Below, one piece after another: positions 44,639 through 56,128 of a DNA stretch of 64,000 nt. Location: assembly GCA_024195265.1 (NCBI GenBank), contig JAJLRJ010000003.1:54977284-55041283 (forward strand), written 5' to 3'. This DNA is from Dendrophyllia cribrosa. Lineage: Eukaryota; Cnidaria; Anthozoa; Scleractinia; Dendrophylliidae. The notes below the pieces were generated by a model. That model was not told the origin of the DNA, made no database searches, and worked only from the letters and a program-made list of their open reading frames with translations. The translations under genes and the position numbers were made by a program. Position 1 is the first letter of the stretch; each line of letters starts with the position of its first letter.

Positions 44639-45613
44639 AGGAATCATCTGTCACCCTGCGAAGCCCCATGGGATTGATACCACTCAGTCTCTGCTCGGCA
44701 AAGATCTCGCCAGTCCTTGAGTATATCCCTGAAGGGTTCTGTGTTTGACGCGATTCGACAGGGGCCAGAACGTTCCTGTAATATTGAAGATTTAAAAGCA
44801 CTCAATTGATGATATTTTTATTGCATTCTTTAAAAGGGACTATGTCCTACCGGAAATAACGAAAATTTTGCTAACTTAATCCGTCCATGTTATATCGCCA
44901 AATGCCACCAAATAAAAAGATGGTAAATATAAAGAGCAAAATAAAAGCAGTAGTTAAGAAAAAAGTAAAGAACTACAAGGATGGAAGTGGATTACAGTTT
45001 ATCAATTTTGATTTCGTGACAGGCGGTTAAGAAATCAAAATTTCCATTCTGGTGGAGTTTTGAGCTGTTTAGTCGTTATTTTGTCCTTTAGTTCATATTT
45101 ATTTGCGTTCATCACTTTTGTCGTTGTTTTCCCCGTCTTTTTCTAAGGTAATAAAGCAAGCTATAAAAGCAAATTCCTGGTCATAATCATGAAAACACTC
45201 CCGGATACTTCAGTCGGAACCGTGTCTCTTTAAAGTGAAAGATTACATGCAATATTTGGAAATAAATCTTCTAAACTTACATCACTTGCCAACTTGCTTC
45301 TAAATTCGTGAAACATATCTATGTAGCCCCGAAACTCGGTTATTTCTTCGGGATGTTCCGCCCTCCACTGGTCGGCGAAATCTTTGTTCTTTTGCAGCAA
45401 CTTCACGTAAGCGTTAAAGTGTTCTTGGCCAAATTGGATGCTGTGAGTAGTGAGCCTTAAGTCGTTGAATAGTCATGTCCAACACAGGCATCGGGAAAGG
45501 AGGCTTGCGAGCGAACTGAAATATGTTCCTCTGGTCCTCTATTTCTTTCTTTCGAAGATTTTTACAGTCCTTTGTGGATTTCCGTGGCAAAGTCACAGGA
45601 CAGTTAGGATCGT
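44639..45613 (-). pseudogene. Lipoxygenase fragment, frameshifted (two exons)
   Basis: Remnant of a lipoxygenase (iron dioxygenase of polyunsaturated fatty acids). Exon A 45281-45613 (acceptor CTTTTACACAG, donor GAT/GTAAGT) reads PNCPVTLPRKSTKDCKNLRK, then RKPPFPMPV. It must shift frame to continue as FGQEHFNAYVKLLQ...FRGYIDMFHEFRSKLASD. Exon B 44639-44775 (acceptor CAATATTACAG, donor CCT/GTAAGT) reads FRDILKDWRD in one frame and EIFAEQRLSGINPMGLRRVT in the next. The latter is the lipoxygenase segment that precedes the catalytic domain. No catalytic His-rich exons are found downstream. Two frame breaks in 470 coding bases and the missing remainder suggest a pseudogene, but assembly indels are possible. 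A MITE fills the intron. Confidence 0.65.
44833..45233. mobile_element. AAAGGGACTATGTCC element, simple copy
   Basis: Inverted ends AAAGGGACTATGTCC and GGAACCGTGTCTCTTTA, 400 bp. It sits in the intron between the two lipoxygenase-like exons and provides the uninterrupted comparison for 42287-43037. Confidence 0.75.
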
Positions 45614-46564
45614 CTGTGTAAAAGAAGGTCAGAATTGCACAACCAAACTGAAAAATCGTCTGAAATATGGGCTGTAACCATCACTTCCATAGTTTCAGGA
45701 GGAAAATGACCCTCGAAGAAGGAACGAGTTGCAACTACCTACTTGAAAAACATATTTCGGCTAGATGTCGGAGTTAAAACCGACCGATGACTTATGACGG
45801 ATGATTGGTCAAAGTTAAAGGACAATATGTCGCAAAAACCTTCCTTGAAACTAAATTAAACATAATTCTAAGTTAGCCTAATTTAACCGGCCTGCTTTGT
45901 GCATCTAAGCTGGATGGAATAACTAGATGAACACACAAAACACTTCTCCGTAGTATCTTCTTCTCCGACCTTCGCTCTCGTCTTGCCTTGGATGTTTTTC
46001 TTCAAGAGGCTTTTCACTGACACTGGTAAAATGAAAAATAATTACAATTTTAAGAGATTAGTGTTTGTCTTGGCAGCTTCCATCATAATCAATGTCAAGG
46101 TATGTTTGAGGTCGCGAGGGGTGGGAGGGAAAGGACAGTCTTCCCACCTTCAGGAAGGCATTGCATTTCAATACTTTTAAAGACTTGATCCACACAAGGA
46201 CGTCAGTTTTCCTGCATGACAAGTCCAAGTTATAATTGTCATGTTTTGTTTGCTCATACGTTCAAATAAGTGAGCGTAAAGGGACTTCTATCACTGAGAG
46301 TGAGAGGTACCAAATCTGAAAGTTCCTGTCAAATTTTGGTGGCCATTTTAGATTTCAGCACCCTAAGCGGTACAAATGTACCAATTTTTGCTCCTTAAAA
46401 GGTACGACGAGCACTCCCGTCATTTTTTTTATGGGAGTTCCCACCCATCCCGAGCAGCTGTCCGTCTTAGAGAGGTGTCCCTGGTATTGCGAGTACCCAA
46501 AGACAATTCATGCCGGCACTCGGCCGAAAGGGAACGCTACCTCTGTTATTAGAAATACCTTCTT

Positions 46565-46852
46565 ATAGAGCAGTTTTCAATTGGGTGTCTTAAAACCAAA
46601 ACCAAAGTAATTACTCTGACCAATCACAGCAGTCGTAAACAATCCAATGAACCAATCAGAGCTCGAAGCAATTACATGTCGGCGGCACCAATTGCGGGAA
46701 AACGCGTGCGAGCAAGTCACGATTGGTTTTGGTTTTACTTCTGATTGGTCGAGAAAGTGGCGCGAGATTTTTTAGCCAATCACAAAGCGTAGCAATGCAA
46801 AACCAAAGCAATTGTGTAATTACTTTCGACACTCAATTGAAAACTGCTCTAT
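46565..46852. mobile_element. Complete MITE, ATAGAGCAGTTTTCAATTG termini
   Basis: Inverted ends ATAGAGCAGTTTTCAATTG and CAATTGAAAACTGCTCTAT. The interior contains several ATTGGTT/AACCAAT (CCAAT-like) motifs. A truncated sister is at 42378. Confidence 0.85.
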
Positions 46853-47177
46853 TGAATAAACTCGGCCTACCTTTTGACCAGTATCAAATCCCCGGCCAGA
46901 AGCAAACTTGTTAACAAACAAATCTACATGACGAACACTCCAAAAGTGGGCAGTAATGATAAAATGCTTCTATGTCCACTTTCTGATCACTAAGAAACAA
47001 TATATATGTTTTTTTTTTTTCAAAAAAAAAAACACCTGGATGTATTGTTGCATGGTATACACAAAATTAATTGTTAATGTCACAAAGATCTTCCAAGCTT
47101 GTTTGTTGGGCAAATAAACTATTAGTAATTTTCTACGATTTAGTAGTGAATGAGACCTTGTGAAGGACCACAGCAAC

Positions 47178-48432
47178 TTAAGAGTGGTTCCAAGTGTTTT
47201 TTGGGGGTCACACTTCCCTTTTCGAATGCGCTTATGAATAATTTTACTTTAGCTCAATGAATCTGAATTTGATATCAGATGTTAGGCTTGGATGTACACA
47301 GTGCAGCACACTAAATGAAGAAATTTTAAACAAATTAAACTGTTCGATTTTGAATAAATCGCTGAAACATTTGTAACATGTGTCAGTTTCATGTTTGAAA
47401 TATAAGCGGTCAAAACATTCCATAGGTTTCACAAATTATCATTAAATTACCACAGAACGTTTCCTCAGACTCAAATTATTATTTCCTACAAATAGCTCTG
47501 ACTAAGTCCTCGGCAATAAAGAGATCGAGCTTTTCATTCGAATGCAGTTTTGCTTGACACTTTCACTATTTAAAAACTGCATTTGAATGGGAAGCTTGAT
47601 CTCTTTATTGCCTAGGAGTTAGTCAGCATGAGAGTTATTTGCAGGGAGTAATAATTTAAGTGTGATAGGAAACGTTCTGTGGTAATTTAACCCTTGGACG
47701 TACAAGGGGGGTGGGGGGGGGGGGGGGACGAGATTTATTGTTGGTACATGCCGTCTTCAGTAGCTGTTCGTTCATCTTTTTTACTCATTTTGGTAAAGTT
47801 TGGCGACAACCAGTTGCTATGGTAACAAGATATGACGTCATCATATTTTGCAACTGTCGGCCATTTCGGATGACATCACGGACCCCCAGCAGCGCTACTT
47901 ATTATTTACCTTATCTTGTAGAGCACATCACGGGCCATCTATTAGATGTGAAATATTTTCGAAATATTGTAACAACCCCTCCCCCCTTGTACCACGGTGG
48001 GGCCAGTACGTTTGCGTGTACGTCCGAGGGTTAATGATAATTTGGGAGACCTATCGAATTTTTTGACCGCTTTTATTTCAAACATGAAAAAAACACATGT
48101 TAAATATGTTTCAGCGATTTATTCAAAATCGAACAGTTTCAATTTGTTTGAAATTTCTCCTTTTAGTGTGCTACACTGTGTACATTATAGCGCATTTATT
48201 CGCTTGTCGCCGGTAGCCCCAAAATCGAAAGACATTTAGGAAAAACTGGTTTTCGCCATATTTGTTTACCGTTGCTATGGAAACGCTGATTAGCATAAAA
48301 GGAGCGTATTCCAAAACGTTCATCCATGCCTAACATCAGGTATTGAATTCAGTTTCACTGAGCTAAAGTAAGATTATGTATAATAGCATACAAAAAGGGC
48401 GACCCCCAAAAAACTACTTGGAGCCACCTTAA
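47178..48432. mobile_element. Palindromic element, TTAAGGTGGCTCCAAG termini
   Basis: Left arm 47178-47560 is complemented by 47572-47690 plus 48034-48432. The ends read TTAAGAGTGGTTCCAAGTG and inverted TTAAGGTGGCTCCAAGTAG, then TTTTTTGGGGGTC. The right arm is interrupted by a TTAA-flanked MITE (47691-48030) and carries about 135 extra bases absent from the left. No coding sequence. Confidence 0.75.
47691..48030. mobile_element. TTAA-flanked MITE, CCCTTGGACGTAC termini
   Basis: TTAA on both sides (47687-47690 and 48031-48034); inverted ends CCCTTGGACGTAC and GTACGTCCGAGGG. Near the left end is a G-run, near the right end a C-run (CCCCTCCCCCC). Confidence 0.85.
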
Positions 48433-48788
48433 GAGTGGCTGCCTGTTAGGATCGAAAACGCTCCGTCAACAACCGATTTGACGAATCGCTAATATTTCAT
48501 ACAAAGATACCCTTTGGCGAATGCTTTACAGAAATCGTGTTTAAAAGTTCCAAAGCGCCGCTCAAGCCTTAAAATAAATTTAATTCAAGTCAAACTTTAC
48601 ACAAACTCGGAACAACTATTTTTATTCATCTTTTAAAGATTTTCAAATCTGTTGATATTGTGATTTTGTGTCCATTTATAAAACACCTTCGAAGCGCGAC
48701 GAAAATGACGAAAATATAAGTCATGTTTAACAGCATAAAAATGTTCCTGCTACCCGATTTTTTGACATTTTTACTTCATAGTCCTATT

Positions 48789-49001
48789 GCTTGGTTGCGA
48801 ATGGGAGAAAGTGACGTCAAAGACTCAAACATATCTCAGGGTTGAAATTATAATAACAATAAGTATTGAAAATCACGCGAAAAGCAACAAAAACTTTGGA
48901 CTTGTTCTTCGTGCAATTTTCTATGCTGATTGTTATTATAATTTCAACCCGTGAGGTATGTTTGAGTCTTTGACGTCACTTTCTCCCATTCGCAACCAAG
49001 C
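48789..49001. mobile_element. Hairpin MITE with about 75 bp arms
   Basis: The left arm GCTTGGTTGCGAATGGGAGA...ATTATAATAACAAT is mirrored on the right with few mismatches around a 65-bp loop. The arms contain TGACGTCA-like sites. Confidence 0.8.
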
Positions 49002-49375
49002 CTTGAAACAAGGTTGATTAATGGCGGCCGTAAATTTTCGGAAATAAATGTTAAAATAAAATGACTTCTGATGTTCGTAATGGATTGAAATTTGGCAAGA
49101 TGAGTAAGAAAGTCTAATAGTACACGAAAATGTAAAAAAATGAAAATCAAAAATTCGATCTCAGGGGCGCTTTAAGAGAGTTCTTCTATGGCAAGAGACT
49201 GTGCATCTGTATTTAATAACAGCGCTTCGCAGGGACAACCACACCGTTTCATAGTGCTGTTCCTGCCGCATGAGGGGCGACGACGACTTTGATACGTCGA
49301 GCGCGGAGTGGGGTGGTGTTTTCGTAGAAAAAATCTAGAAATTCCGCACATGCTACTGGTCACTGCCCCGCCAGT

Positions 49376-50215
49376 AGTGCCAGTACACCGATTATCTCTG
49401 GGTTTTTCTCGCAATTCGTCCTCGGGGAATTTGTAAATTAAATTAAGTAATGATCCGCATAAGAAGGAAAGTGCTGAAACGCAATGCACGATGGAATGTC
49501 AACTTTTTTCATTGTGACAACTAGTGATTTGATTGGCCTAGACTCGAAAACCGCTAAAAAGTTAAGGTTCAAGGTGCATTTTGTCTAATTATTTTAAGGT
49601 TTTAAGTAATTTGAGACCCAATCGCAATTTTTAAAAGATATTGTATTTGGGGAACTTCATCAAATAAGCAAAATTATTAGCTATTGTCTTCTGCTATTCT
49701 GATTGGTTAAGCACAAACATTTCCCAAAATTTATTTGACGCAAATGGATTTTCTTTATTTTTATACTGAAATATAATTATGAACCATCAGCCCCTCCTCT
49801 ATTCTTAAAATCAAAGATATTCTATGTGGGAAAGAGCCAATGCGGCAGAACAATGAAGTTTACGGTAGTTCTTATGTTGAGCATCACTTAAAGCAAAATT
49901 GATTTCATTTTGTGAAATACCAGAAACCTAAAAGGAATGGTGAAACAATAGAATTTTATCATGAATTCATGACGGTTAATTTTCGTTTCTCTATATTTGA
50001 ACTCAAAGCCGTCCCTATGAAACCAGTACGCCGGTTACCTGTGGGTTTTTCTCGCAATTCGTCCTCGGAGAATTTGTAAATCAAATAAAATCAAAACTCG
50101 ATTTCATTTTGTGAAATGCCGGAAACCTAAAAGAAATAGTCAAACAATAGGATTTTATTTGAATACATGACGGTTAAATTTTCCTTTCTCTATTTGAACT
50201 TGAAGCCGTCCCTAC
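49376..50215 (+). repeat. Direct tandem duplication
   Basis: TGGGTTTTTCTCGCAATTCG occurs at about 49400 and 50041. A longer block starting GATTTCATTTTGTGAAATRC is at 49902-50020 and again at 50101-50215. Two units of a diverged repeat; no gene seen. Confidence 0.7.
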
Positions 50216-50582
50216 AAAATTAATCTTCTGGACAGTCACATTAGAGATATTTTGAAAACAAATTGGATCAATTGCAAAATAGTTTAAAAGAGCGCAAATT
50301 ATTCTTTCAAGTGACACGTTTTCCTTGGCGTTGCTGTTTAAGCTCTCGCACATTTCAAGATTTTGATTTAATTTCAGGCCATTTTGCTTCAAATTCTTGG
50401 GAAGCTGTATATTGTACGTTGAAAAACAAAAGATCGACAAATTCGTTACCTTAGGCAATTTTTCTTTCTTCTGACTAACGTTAGAGTCGATGCCTCTGAT
50501 GTCTCGGACTGAGTTGCACGTTGATATGAAAATGCTTTCTTTTCTTTACTGAAACAATACAACCTTCTGACATCAGTGTTAA

Positions 50583-50807
50583 CCTTTTAAGGCCCGATTG
50601 TGAAGATCAGCATCAAATTAAATCTGAGGTTATGAGAATCAAGGATATGTTCACTCGAGATGAATTAGCTTTAGTTGATATTTTAACAACTTATCCCCAC
50701 TGCTACAGTATTAAATGTACGGTGACAAGAAAGGAGAATTTGTATTTTGATATTGACGCTTACTTACCACGAGGGTTCTTGTGAAAGCAGTGGAGAAAAA
50801 AAAAAGG
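50583..50807. mobile_element. TTAA-flanked MITE, CCTTTTAAGGCCC family
   Basis: TTAA at 50579-50582 and 50808-50811. The interior GACAAGAAAGGAGAATTTGT matches the partial copy at 14683 in inverse orientation. The terminal repeats are very short (CCTTTT/AAAAGG). Confidence 0.6.
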
Positions 50808-51309
50808 TTAATGGATTTAAAGTGGTTACCAGCGGTCCACTAAAACTCAACTTTATCCGCCTCTTTTGAAGGCGGTGGGTCGCGTTAATTAATATTGGTA
50901 ACTGCTGTAAGTTGTTTTCCACTGGAATGGCAACGTCACGTTCGTTAGTTGGCTACGTCTAAAGAGCTCGGGCAAATATGTCAGTTGTGGGAAAGGTAAA
51001 AAAAAAAAAACGGTCATATCAATGTCATTCCACGTTTGTGCTATTATTGGTACCAGTTGTACCATATTGTATTGCTTGAAAAATTAACTTTCGACGTCCT
51101 TAGAATGTTAACTAGAAAGGTTTATTTCCTCTGAACATACGCTCCATCATTTGTAGCAAGCCTCAAAACTTGGCGATAGATGTAGTTTATCCATCGCGTT
51201 TTTCTTTAAAATCAAACATGTATTAAATAAATAATGTTATTTGTTGAAATGGTCTTGCTAGTCCTGGAGAAGGAACTCTGACCTCAATGTTTCTTAGCAC
51301 TTGGGTTAG

Positions 51310-51470
<161 letters not shown>

Positions 51471-52448
51471 GTGATTGTCAGAAAAGGTTTAATAATGGAG
51501 GTGATGGAATAAAGCTACCTTCCATTGGAATGACATTCTGCGTTTGTGCTAGAATAGCACACGCGTGATCGCAATGTGCATGGTTTCGAGGTGTACAACA
51601 TTTTAGTACGGGTGCTTGGGCTCAAGTACAAGAACGCACCGCCTTTTTAACACGCCGTTTATTCAAAATGGCCTGTTAAAAAATCTAGATTTTCTTTCCA
51701 TCCTTAGCCTGCGAGAGCAGAATTTTTCCCCACTCAAAAGTCTAAATTATCTCTTCTCACTAGCCTGTAAACAAGCTCCTTTTTGGGGATATTGGCCTGA
51801 AAGAAATCGGCGGGCCGAGCGGGCCCAAATAAAGCGTCTGCTTATACTCTAAGAATGGGGTTAACCAATGAGATTACGGCTCTTCATGAAAAAGAAAACT
51901 AGCTGGCTCGGCTCGGTTATTTCATTTGGGCTTACCTGATATGATTATATTAATAATATATATACTGCGGATAGGCAGAGCCTAACAGCGTTGCACTTTG
52001 AACAAGCTTAAACTTAACTAAGGTGAAAGGTAGGAAGCACAAGAATTAAGATTGACGACCGGGCTATTTTTCAATTTTAGCAATTCTCAAAAAACAGTAT
52101 TACCCGACCGTCTGCACAGTACATTTAGACCATACAAAAGTTCACAAAAACAACTTTTCTCTGTCTGGAATAACTAGTACGACTACTTTCCGAATAAAAT
52201 ACAGTTTTTGTTTGTCAAAAATTGCCCGAGAAACTGATTAGGAAATCAAAATTGCAAAAATACACAAACATATTTGCATAAGGCGACGCGAGTGAAGACA
52301 GAAAATCTAAGTCTTGTTTTGTTTACATAAAATCGCTTTTCAATCTATGTAATGAATGAACAAACACATAAAAATGGACAACACAATCTTCTTTCGAAAA
52401 ATTTTATTCAAATCTCCATTAGTTTATGTTTAAAAGCAAAACACGTAC
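51471..52448. other. No gene seen
   Basis: No recognisable coding sequence. CGGGCTTACC-type sequence at 51930 recurs near 56668 (GGGCTTACCKGATATGATTA), linking this stretch to the segmental repeats on the right. If the gene proposed at 52449 is real, its next exons should lie here or further left. Confidence 0.45.
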
Positions 52449-52690
52449 CTTTTTAAGCGCATCAAGGCAGAGCTGTCCTCGATGAAATTCAAGATAACAA
52501 CACGACTTAATTTGAGGTCGTTTCATAAACATGTCTCCAAAACTTAAGAGAACACAAAGGAAAAGTCAATCAAAGATTGATATCAACATAAATTCCAATC
52601 GAAAAATGCATGTGTTTTTTTTTACCTTAAAGTCACTGGACTGCTTGGAAATTCGTTAAAACTCCGCTTCTTCGGTTCTGAAATCTGTAA
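52449..52690 (-). CDS. Possible 5' end of an unknown minus-strand gene
   Basis: Exon 52449-52542 carries an ATG at 52532 and encodes 28 residues (CCYLEFHRGQLCLDALKK after a basic start), then the donor AAAAAG/GTACGT. Its acceptor (GTGTTCTCTTAAG) is paired with a donor at 52626 (GACTTTAAG/GTAAAA), giving an 83-bp 5' UTR intron and an upstream exon from 52626 to about 52690. The YLEFHRG...ALK pattern faintly recalls a TPR helix pair, but that is weak. A CpG-rich patch with a GCGACGTCATACGCGC site (52920-53050) could be the promoter. Later exons were not found. Confidence 0.35.
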
Positions 52691-52919
52691 TAAAAACAAG
52701 GCATCTCCCCGCATTGCTCCTGCATTGATAAAAACATATGAGGGTTCCTCGAAGCAAGATTTTATCTCTAAAAGCTCTTCTTTTTCCACTTAAGCTGCTT
52801 CTGAGTATCCCTTATTTAGTATCCCTGTCTTGAGTAGCAAATCGCGAAAAAATGCAGGGAAATAACGTCTTTACTGCTCCGCTAAACACTGCGAAAGATC
52901 CAACTTTTAAAGTGTTTTC

Positions 52920-53060
52920 CGAGCTGACGGCTGTGTAGCCTCGCATGTGGCGTCATTCGCGCATGTTTTGCGACGTCATACGCGCCCGCGAGCTAGCCTT
53001 GCGCGACGCACACACATGTAATAGACGCCGCCCGCGAAAAATTCCGCTGACCATGACCAT
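52920..53060. promoter_or_regulatory. CpG-rich patch, candidate promoter
   Basis: An isolated GC-rich stretch in AT-rich surroundings with many CG dinucleotides and two GACGTCA/GGCGTCA-type (CRE-like) sites. Its position fits the proposed minus-strand gene start at 52.6 kb. It could instead be part of a repeat, since the following GCGCGGGCCTTCGGCCCAC is palindromic. Confidence 0.3.
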
Positions 53061-53128
53061 GAAAAATGACGGGCATGGGTTCTGTGAGTATGGGGCTCCG
53101 CGCGGGCCTTCGGCCCACAGAGCTCCGC

Positions 53129-54260
53129 TATAAAAACAACCCGCTGATTATTTACCATTTTAAATAAGTTTGAGTACACACGAATGAATTACTGAATGAA
53201 GGCTTTTGTTATGACCACCTCCACATCCTTTATTAACATTCACTCCGTACATTAAGATTAAGGTATGTGAAACTAAGAGGAGAAACGGAGAGGGATACAA
53301 CCTGAAAGCGCTCATGTCACCATTCAAGGGATGTTCCCGAATTTAAGAAGAAATAAAATTTAAAGGAAGAAAAAATGGGGTCTGCAACAGTGTATGATAG
53401 TGGAGCTGAATAACAAAATTACCACCGTAGAAGTAAGTTAAAACAGTCTTATTACGAATTTCCTATGGCACGTCATGATCAGTGAGCACTCATTTTCAAA
53501 TATTACGTAGTAGATCCTGGTAATTCTACTGTGTTCAGTACTACGGTATCGTTACAGAAAAGTATAAAATTCAATAACATTTACAATTCTGCTTACCGAT
53601 TGTCTGTACCAAAAAATAGCTTGACCGCAGACCGGCAAATGCTATTGTTTTGATATGAATGTTTCACCAAACTCTACAGTAGCTCGTAGTAACTCAGTAG
53701 AACCACCTGGAGCGAAACACCCATTGTCAGTCGAGCTCAGTCGAAGGTGGACGCTCGTTGAAAAGGTAATCACATACTGTGAGTTTGATTTGGCTTGTAC
53801 AACTTACGTGGATCTGTAACAAAGGTATTACTCAAGAATCCAACTCTGTTATTCCTTAGAAATCTAAGGGCAGGATATGACAAGGCAAGCTTTACAGTTT
53901 GTAAAATAATATCGTCTTTTAAAGTCATGCACCCTATACATGATGAAGAGATAAAGATTATTTGATTAATCTGCCAAAAAAGTTATTTTAGTCATTTGGC
54001 AACTACATACTTTATACGAACTTGGCGCTTTAACTCGGCTATTAAATACACGTCATTTTAGAAAGTTGTTTATTACATGTATGTAATTGTGCCGTGGGAA
54101 TGACATGACGTTTCGCTCCGCAGTTGTGCATTTTTAATATTTCATTATTCCATCGCTTTTAAGTGAATTACTACTACTATCATTATTTTAGCAAAGTCGT
54201 CCAACCTAACCCACTTGGACACAGATAATCAATTTGCTCGCTCGGGGTATGATTTAAGGA
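53129..54260. repeat. Segmental repeat, copy 1 (blocks 1 and 2)
   Basis: Block 1 (53129-53463) matches 56697-57030 in direct orientation. The joining piece 53464-53556 (GGCACGTCATGATC...GCACTCATTTTCAAAT) matches 63948-64000. Block 2 (53557-54260) matches 55331-56400. This copy lacks the large insertions. No gene recognised. Confidence 0.8.
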
Positions 54261-54270
54261 AATAAAAATA

Positions 54271-54603
54271 GTAGGAGGGGGTGTTCTGTGTATTTTGTGG
54301 TGGGGTGTGCTGCTGGGACTCTGATACCCTTACCCTATACCAGACCATGTTCAGCTGTAATTTGCAACCCAATTGTAGACTAGACACCAGAAATCTCTAC
54401 CCTATTCCAGACTTGCTATGTTCCAGAAACTCTATCTCGTACCACTAACCAGTTTCCGGTAAATAATACCCTATTCTTAACCAAAACTCTCTGATTTCCA
54501 TACCCTATCACAGACTAAACTGTTAAAAACCATACCCTTTATAACGGCACATACCCATATAGCTTCTACATTAGAGTACCCCCCCCCCCCCACCCCCCAC
54601 CTG
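54271..54603. mobile_element. G/C-tract MITE (relative of 6989-7607)
   Basis: The left end GTAGGAGGGGGTGTTCTGTG and the right end AGAGTACCCCCC...CACCCCCCACC are loosely inverted. Internal repeated phrases TACCCTAT and CCAGACT resemble the interior of the coral-type G-tract MITE at 6989. Confidence 0.55.
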
Positions 54604-54976
54604 AGTTTACCCGTCCTGTAAAAAAAATGACCAAACACTTTAATCTGGATCGTCAAATAGTTTCAGTTCTTCAGCTTATTATCTACGCAAAGCAAACCCT
54701 ACTAGGATGCCAAGCGATAGTTTGCTTTTCAAAGGGACGGTAAAAAGATGGTGAATATTCGTGTACGAACCCACCACGAGGAGGCGAAGAAAATACAAAA
54801 AGAAGTTTGATCAAGCCACTTTAAAAATTACGCCAATCACAACATTTAATTAAAAAGGCGACCAAACTAAAAAAGACCTCTGCTAACTCTGTCATAGATA
54901 TTGGTTTTCACGGCGACTTTTTTTAAACAGTCATGGCTCCCACATGCAGTAAAACGGAACAAATCATTTTGAATTC

Positions 54977-55296
54977 TTACTTTAAAACATTTAAAATCAT
55001 CCTTGAATTGTTGTTTATCCTTGAATCAGCAGAATGTTTTGATAAACATTTTTCTCCGCAATCTTAGTGTCGTAGTAACATCACCCGGAGCGACTACCAT
55101 AATATTTGGAAATTAGTGCTAACTGATCAGGCCGGTGCTCATTTGAGGATAACTTGGATAATATATTATGGTAGTCGCTCCAGGTGATGTTACTACGACA
55201 CTAAGATTGCGGAGAAAAATGTTTATCAAAACATTCTGCTGATTCAAGGATAAACAATAATTCAAGGATGATTTTAAATGTTTTAAAGTAAAGTAC
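54977..55296. mobile_element. Long hairpin, about 130 bp arms
   Basis: The left arm (CTTTAAAACATTTAAAATCA...GGAGCGACTACCATAATAT) is matched, inverted, by the right arm with very few differences. The loop is about 50 bp. Non-coding, and strongly foldable if transcribed. Confidence 0.85.
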
Positions 55297-55343
55297 ACAG
55301 TTGTAAGGACGGTTTTAAAAGTTCTAAAGAAAAGTATAAAATT

Positions 55344-55440
55344 CAATAAAAGTTAGATAGATAGATAGATAGAAACTTTATTTAAGTGTCAAAAGACCTT
55401 ATAGCCTGGGTAAACCCATACTAATTTGGGGACACATAAA
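55344..55440 (-). mobile_element. LINE 3' tail, (TCTA)n
   Basis: GATA repeats at 55344-55367 adjoin a short minus-strand 3' end (GGTTTACCCAGGCTATAAGG, then CACTTAAATAAAGTTTCTA). The flanks AAAAGTATAAAAT on both sides look like a target duplication. Copy 1 at 53557 shows the empty site. Confidence 0.7.
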
Positions 55441-56002
55441 AAAGTATAAAATATTACAATTCTATTATATTAAAATATTGTATTAAAATATTACAATTCT
55501 GCTTACCGATTGTCTGTACCAAAAAATAGCTTGACCGCAGACAAATACTATTGTTTTGATAAACATGTTTCGCCAAACTCGTCAGTAACTCGTAGTTACT
55601 CAATAGAAGCACCTTCGAGCTCAGTCGAAGGTGGACTCGTGCTGAAAAGGTGATCACATGCTGTTGGTGGCTTGTACAACTTACATTGATCTGTAACAAA
55701 GGTATTACAGTCTGTCTTGTTCCTTGGAAATCTAAGGGCAAGATATAACAAGGTGAGCTTTACAGTTTGTTAAATAATATCTTCTTTTATAGTCATGAAC
55801 CCTAATGAAGAGATAAATATTATTTGATTAATCTGCCAAAAAGTGTATTTTAGTCATTTGGCAACTAAGGGAGTTTAGCGTACATAAAAAATCACGGATG
55901 TCACTCGCTTGATATGGCAAATCAACAAACTCGGCGCTTGAACTCGACCAATACACGTCGGAGAACTAACCGCAGCTCTTCATTTTAGAAATTATGACTT
56001 GT

Positions 56003-56128
56003 AGTAGTTATTAGAGAGGCAGTCAAATACCCTTTTTTCAAACCCCTAAATAAGTTGGGCCGAACGCGTAAGGCCCACTTATTTAGGGGTTTGAAAAAAG
56101 GGTATTTGACTGCCTCTCTAATAACTAC
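56003..56128. mobile_element. Near-perfect hairpin MITE
   Basis: Arms of about 58 bp (AGTTATTAGAGAGGCAGTCA...AACCCCTAAATAAGTTGGGCC) around GAACGCGTAA. Absent from the corresponding place in copy 1. Confidence 0.85.

Noticed and set aside
45983..46098. Plus-strand exon-like stretch encoding a signal-peptide-like KRLVFVLAASIIIN before a GTATGT donor
   Set aside because: No second exon could be found and a hydrophobic run of this length is easily produced by chance.
49172..49489. 105-codon minus-strand Cys/Arg-rich ORF
   Set aside because: No recognisable family, no splice signals consistent with a gene, and neighbouring sequence is duplicated repeat DNA.
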